64,000 nucleotides of DNA from Streptomyces sp. NBC_01465 (GTDB taxonomy: Bacteria; Actinomycetota; Actinomycetes; Streptomycetales; Streptomycetaceae). The DNA is taken from positions 8,556,001-8,620,000 of the forward strand of contig NZ_CP109467.1 of the NCBI RefSeq assembly GCF_036227325.1, written 5' to 3'. Positions 61,920 through 64,000 of the stretch are shown here, piece after piece. Under the pieces are notes generated by a model. The model was given only the letters and a program-made list of their open reading frames with translations, made no database searches and was not told where the DNA came from. Position 1 is the stretch's first letter. Each line of letters starts with the position of its first letter. The position numbers and the translations under genes were made by a program.

Positions 61920-63293
61920 ATGAGCAAGCCGCTGAAGCAGATCCATCTGGCCGCCCATTTCCCCGGCGTCAACAACACGACCGTGTGGAGCGATCCGGCC
62001 GCCGGCAGCCACATCGAGTTCAGCTCGTTCGCGCACTTCGCGCAGACCGCCGAACGTGCCAAGTTCGACTTCCTGTTCCTCGCCGAGGGGCTGCGCCTGC
62101 GCGAACAGGGCGGAGAAATCTACGACTTGGACGTGGTGGGACGCCCCGACACCTTCGCCGTACTGGCCGCCCTCGCCGCCGTCACCGACCGCCTCGGCCT
62201 GACCGGCACCATCAACTCCACCTTCAACGAGCCCTACGAGGTGGCCCGCCAGTTCGCCAGCCTCGACCACCTCTCCGGCGGCCGCTCCGCCTGGAACGTC
62301 GTCACCTCCTGGGACGCCTTCACCGGGGAGAACTTCCGGCGCGGCGGCTTCCTGCCGAAGGAGGAGCGCTACTCGCGGGCCAAGGAATTCCTGGAGACCA
62401 CCAACGAGCTCCTCGACTCCTGGCGCGGGGACGAGGTCGTCGCCGACCAGTCCGCCGGCACCTTCCTGAGCGACGCCAAGGCCGGCTCCTTCGTTCACAC
62501 CGGCCAACACTTCGACATCCACGGCCAGTTCAACGTGCCGCGCTCACCGCAAGGCCGACCGGTCATCTTCCAGGCGGGAGACTCCGACGAGGGACGTGAA
62601 TTCGCCGCATCGAGCGCCGACGCCATCTTCAGCCGATACGCAACCCTCAAGGAGGGCCAGGAGTTCTACACCGACGTCAAGGGGCGTCTGGCCCGATACG
62701 GCCGCAGCCGTGACCAACTGCTGATCCTGCCCGCCGCGAGCTTCGTACTCGGTGACACCGACGCCGAGGCCGAGGAGACCGCCCGCGAGGTCCGCAGGCA
62801 GCAGGTGAGCGGGGCCACCGCCATCAAGCACCTGGAATTCGTCTGGAACCGGGACCTGTCCGCGTACGACCCAGAGGGCCCTCTCCCGGACATCGACCCC
62901 GACCTCGGCGAACACACCCTCGCCCGCGGCCGGGCCCAAGTGCGCATGTACCGCGACCCGTTGGCCACCGCCCGCGAGTGGCGCGAACGCGCCGCCGCCA
63001 ACAAGTGGTCGATCCGCGACCTGGTCATCGAGACCGGCAACCGGCAGACCTTCGTCGGATCACCCGCCACCGTGGCCGAGACGATCAACCACTTCGTCCA
63101 GTCCGATGCCAGCGACGGCTTCATCCTCGTCCCGCACATCACCCCCAGCGGCCTGGACACCTTCGCCGACCAGGTCGTCCCGCTGCTCCAGGAGCAGGGG
63201 GTGTACCGCACGGAGTACGAAGGCACCACACTGCGCGACCACCTGGGCCTGGCCCACCCCGACGACCGGAACGGCGTACGGACGGCGTCATGA
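61920..63293 (+). CDS. LLM-class monooxygenase 2 (NtaA/SnaA/DszA type)
   Basis: A 457-residue FMNH2-dependent monooxygenase of the NtaA/SnaA/DszA(SoxA)/MoxC family. LKQIHLAAHFPGVNNTTVW, FDFLFLAEGL, GRSAWNVVTSWDAFTGENF and GRPVIFQAGDSDEGREFAA are family landmarks. It begins 21 nt after the first monooxygenase, so the two are probably co-transcribed. The substrate cannot be stated; the leader peptides suggest sulfur scavenging (sulfonates, sulfones or thioethers). Confidence 0.92.
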   Translation: MSKPLKQIHLAAHFPGVNNTTVWSDPAAGSHIEFSSFAHFAQTAERAKFDFLFLAEGLRLREQGGEIYDLDVVGRPDTFAVLAALAAVTDRLGLTGTINSTFNEPYEVARQFASLDHLSGGRSAWNVVTSWDAFTGENFRRGGFLPKEERYSRAKEFLETTNELLDSWRGDEVVADQSAGTFLSDAKAGSFVHTGQHFDIHGQFNVPRSPQGRPVIFQAGDSDEGREFAASSADAIFSRYATLKEGQEFYTDVKGRLARYGRSRDQLLILPAASFVLGDTDAEAEETAREVRRQQVSGATAIKHLEFVWNRDLSAYDPEGPLPDIDPDLGEHTLARGRAQVRMYRDPLATAREWRERAAANKWSIRDLVIETGNRQTFVGSPATVAETINHFVQSDASDGFILVPHITPSGLDTFADQVVPLLQEQGVYRTEYEGTTLRDHLGLAHPDDRNGVRTAS

Positions 63294-63340
63294 AGCACCT
63301 GGCCACCACCCTGATCGTGCACGCCTTGGACGACCACTGA
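63290..63340 (+). CDS. Tiny ORF overlapping the end of monooxygenase 2
   Basis: A 16-codon reading frame, MKHLATTLIVHALDDH, starts within the preceding stop codon (ATGA) and ends 13 nt before the next gene. It may be a real translationally coupled micro-ORF or the remnant of a lost gene. There is no independent support. Confidence 0.2.
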   Translation: MKHLATTLIVHALDDH

Positions 63341-63353
63341 GGAGCCACCGCAC

Positions 63354-64000
63354 ATGTCCGACATCCCTCTCGGGATCCTCGACCTGGTCCCGATATCGTC
63401 CGGTTCCACGGCCACCGAGGCGCTGCTCAACACCATCGACCTGGCCCGACGGGCCGAGAGCTTCGGGTACGACCGCTACTGGTACGCCGAGCACCACCTC
63501 AACCCAGGAGTGGCCGGCACCTCTCCAGCCGTCGTCCTCGCGCTGACCGCTGCCGCGACCTCGACCATCCGGATCGGGTCCGGTGCGGTCCAACTCGGCC
63601 ACCGCACCGCCCTGTCGACGGTCGAGGAGTTCGGCCTGATCGACGCACTGCACCCCGGACGCCTCGATCTGGGACTGGGCCGCTCCGGCGGCCGCCCGCC
63701 AGGAGCCCCCGCCGCACCGCTCCCGGGTGCCACCCCGGTCATCGACAACCGGGCCCCGAACGGGCTCCGCATCCCGCCCCGGTTCTCCTTCGCGTATCTC
63801 CTCGGCTCACCCCGCGTCGCGCTCCAGCGGAGACTGCTCCTGCTGCCGGACGCCCAGTCACAGGAGTACGGGAAGCAGATCGACGACATCCTGGCGCTGC
63901 TGGCGGGCACGTACCGCTCCGAGGACGGCATCGAGGCCCACGTGGTGCCGGGCGAAGGCGCCGACGTGCAGGTCTGGATCCTGGGGAGCAGCGGTGGGGA
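63354..64000 (+). CDS. LLM-class flavin-dependent oxidoreductase 3 (3' partial)
   Basis: The first 215 codons of a luciferase-like oxidoreductase cut by the window end; no stop occurs. IPLGILDLVPISSGSTATEA and YDRYWYAEHHLNPGVAGTSP are typical of the MsnO8-type LLM subgroup, and GSGAVQLGHRTALSTVEEFG with HPGRLDLGLGRSGG gives the phosphate loop. QVWILGSSGG is the late strand before the cut. It probably forms part of the same sulfur-type operon as the two upstream monooxygenases. Confidence 0.9.
   Translation, partial: MSDIPLGILDLVPISSGSTATEALLNTIDLARRAESFGYDRYWYAEHHLNPGVAGTSPAVVLALTAAATSTIRIGSGAVQLGHRTALSTVEEFGLIDALHPGRLDLGLGRSGGRPPGAPAAPLPGATPVIDNRAPNGLRIPPRFSFAYLLGSPRVALQRRLLLLPDAQSQEYGKQIDDILALLAGTYRSEDGIEAHVVPGEGADVQVWILGSSGG

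Overview
The window is high-GC actinobacterial DNA, most likely Streptomyces. Supporting signs are GGAGG-type ribosome sites, GTG/TTG starts, a Tat-exported glycosidase, ROK/TetR/GntR regulators, actinobacterial Cys-rich leader peptides and a large biosynthetic gene cluster. No rRNA, tRNA, CRISPR array or insertion sequence was seen.

Left flank (about 1-13.5 kb): the end of an SDR/DUF2867 protein; a GntR regulator with a DasR/HutC-like operator; and a carbohydrate locus. That locus has a secreted DUF4832 protein with a carbohydrate-binding tail, divergent from two ABC permeases, a lipoprotein sugar-binding protein, a GH36 alpha-galactosidase, a ROK regulator and a Gfo/Idh/MocA dehydrogenase. 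A TraB-like protein and a TetR/SnoaL-like pair with a long shared palindrome follow.

Centre (about 13.6-48.1 kb): a large cluster that reads as a peptidyl C-nucleoside pathway. A MurA-like enolpyruvyl transferase, a TruD-like pseudouridine synthase, two short 2OG-Fe(II) oxygenases, a HisC-like aminotransferase, a P-loop kinase, a radical SAM enzyme and a Tyr-phosphatase-like protein match the enzyme set that builds the octosyl acid/aminohexuronic acid core of polyoxins and nikkomycins. The TruD-like enzyme suggests a pseudouridine (C-nucleoside) version of that core. The same 20-kb, tightly overlapped minus-strand gene train continues into peptide genes: an AsnO/VioC-like amino-acid hydroxylase, a class-V PLP enzyme, three ATP-grasp ligases (one lies inside the nucleoside block), an acyl-CoA dehydrogenase-like flavoprotein, an orphan carrier protein carrying only the C-terminal lobe of an A domain, a HAD phosphatase, an aldehyde dehydrogenase, a Cys-type type II thioesterase and an A-PCP protein. 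Beyond a YihY gene and a decayed GH54 arabinofuranosidase remnant lies a 2960-residue NRPS (C-A-PCP-E-C-A-MT-PCP, no thioesterase). An MFS exporter, a free-standing condensation domain and a small PIN-like protein are on the plus strand across a divergent promoter with a striking inverted repeat. The inferred product is a short peptide with a D residue and an N-methyl residue, amide-linked to a C-nucleoside amino-uronic acid. The enzyme families are read from the sequence; the product is inference.

Right flank (48.1-64 kb): a secreted YVTN beta-propeller protein, an acyl-CoA oxidase-like enzyme, an alpha/beta hydrolase, a RibD/DHFR-like reductase, a GNAT acetyltransferase, a pentapeptide-repeat membrane protein, a Tat-exported GH2 beta-galactosidase with a LamG-type insert, a GST-like protein, and a sulfur-scavenging-type locus with two Cys-containing leader peptides ahead of three FMN-dependent (luciferase-like) monooxygenases, the last cut by the window end.
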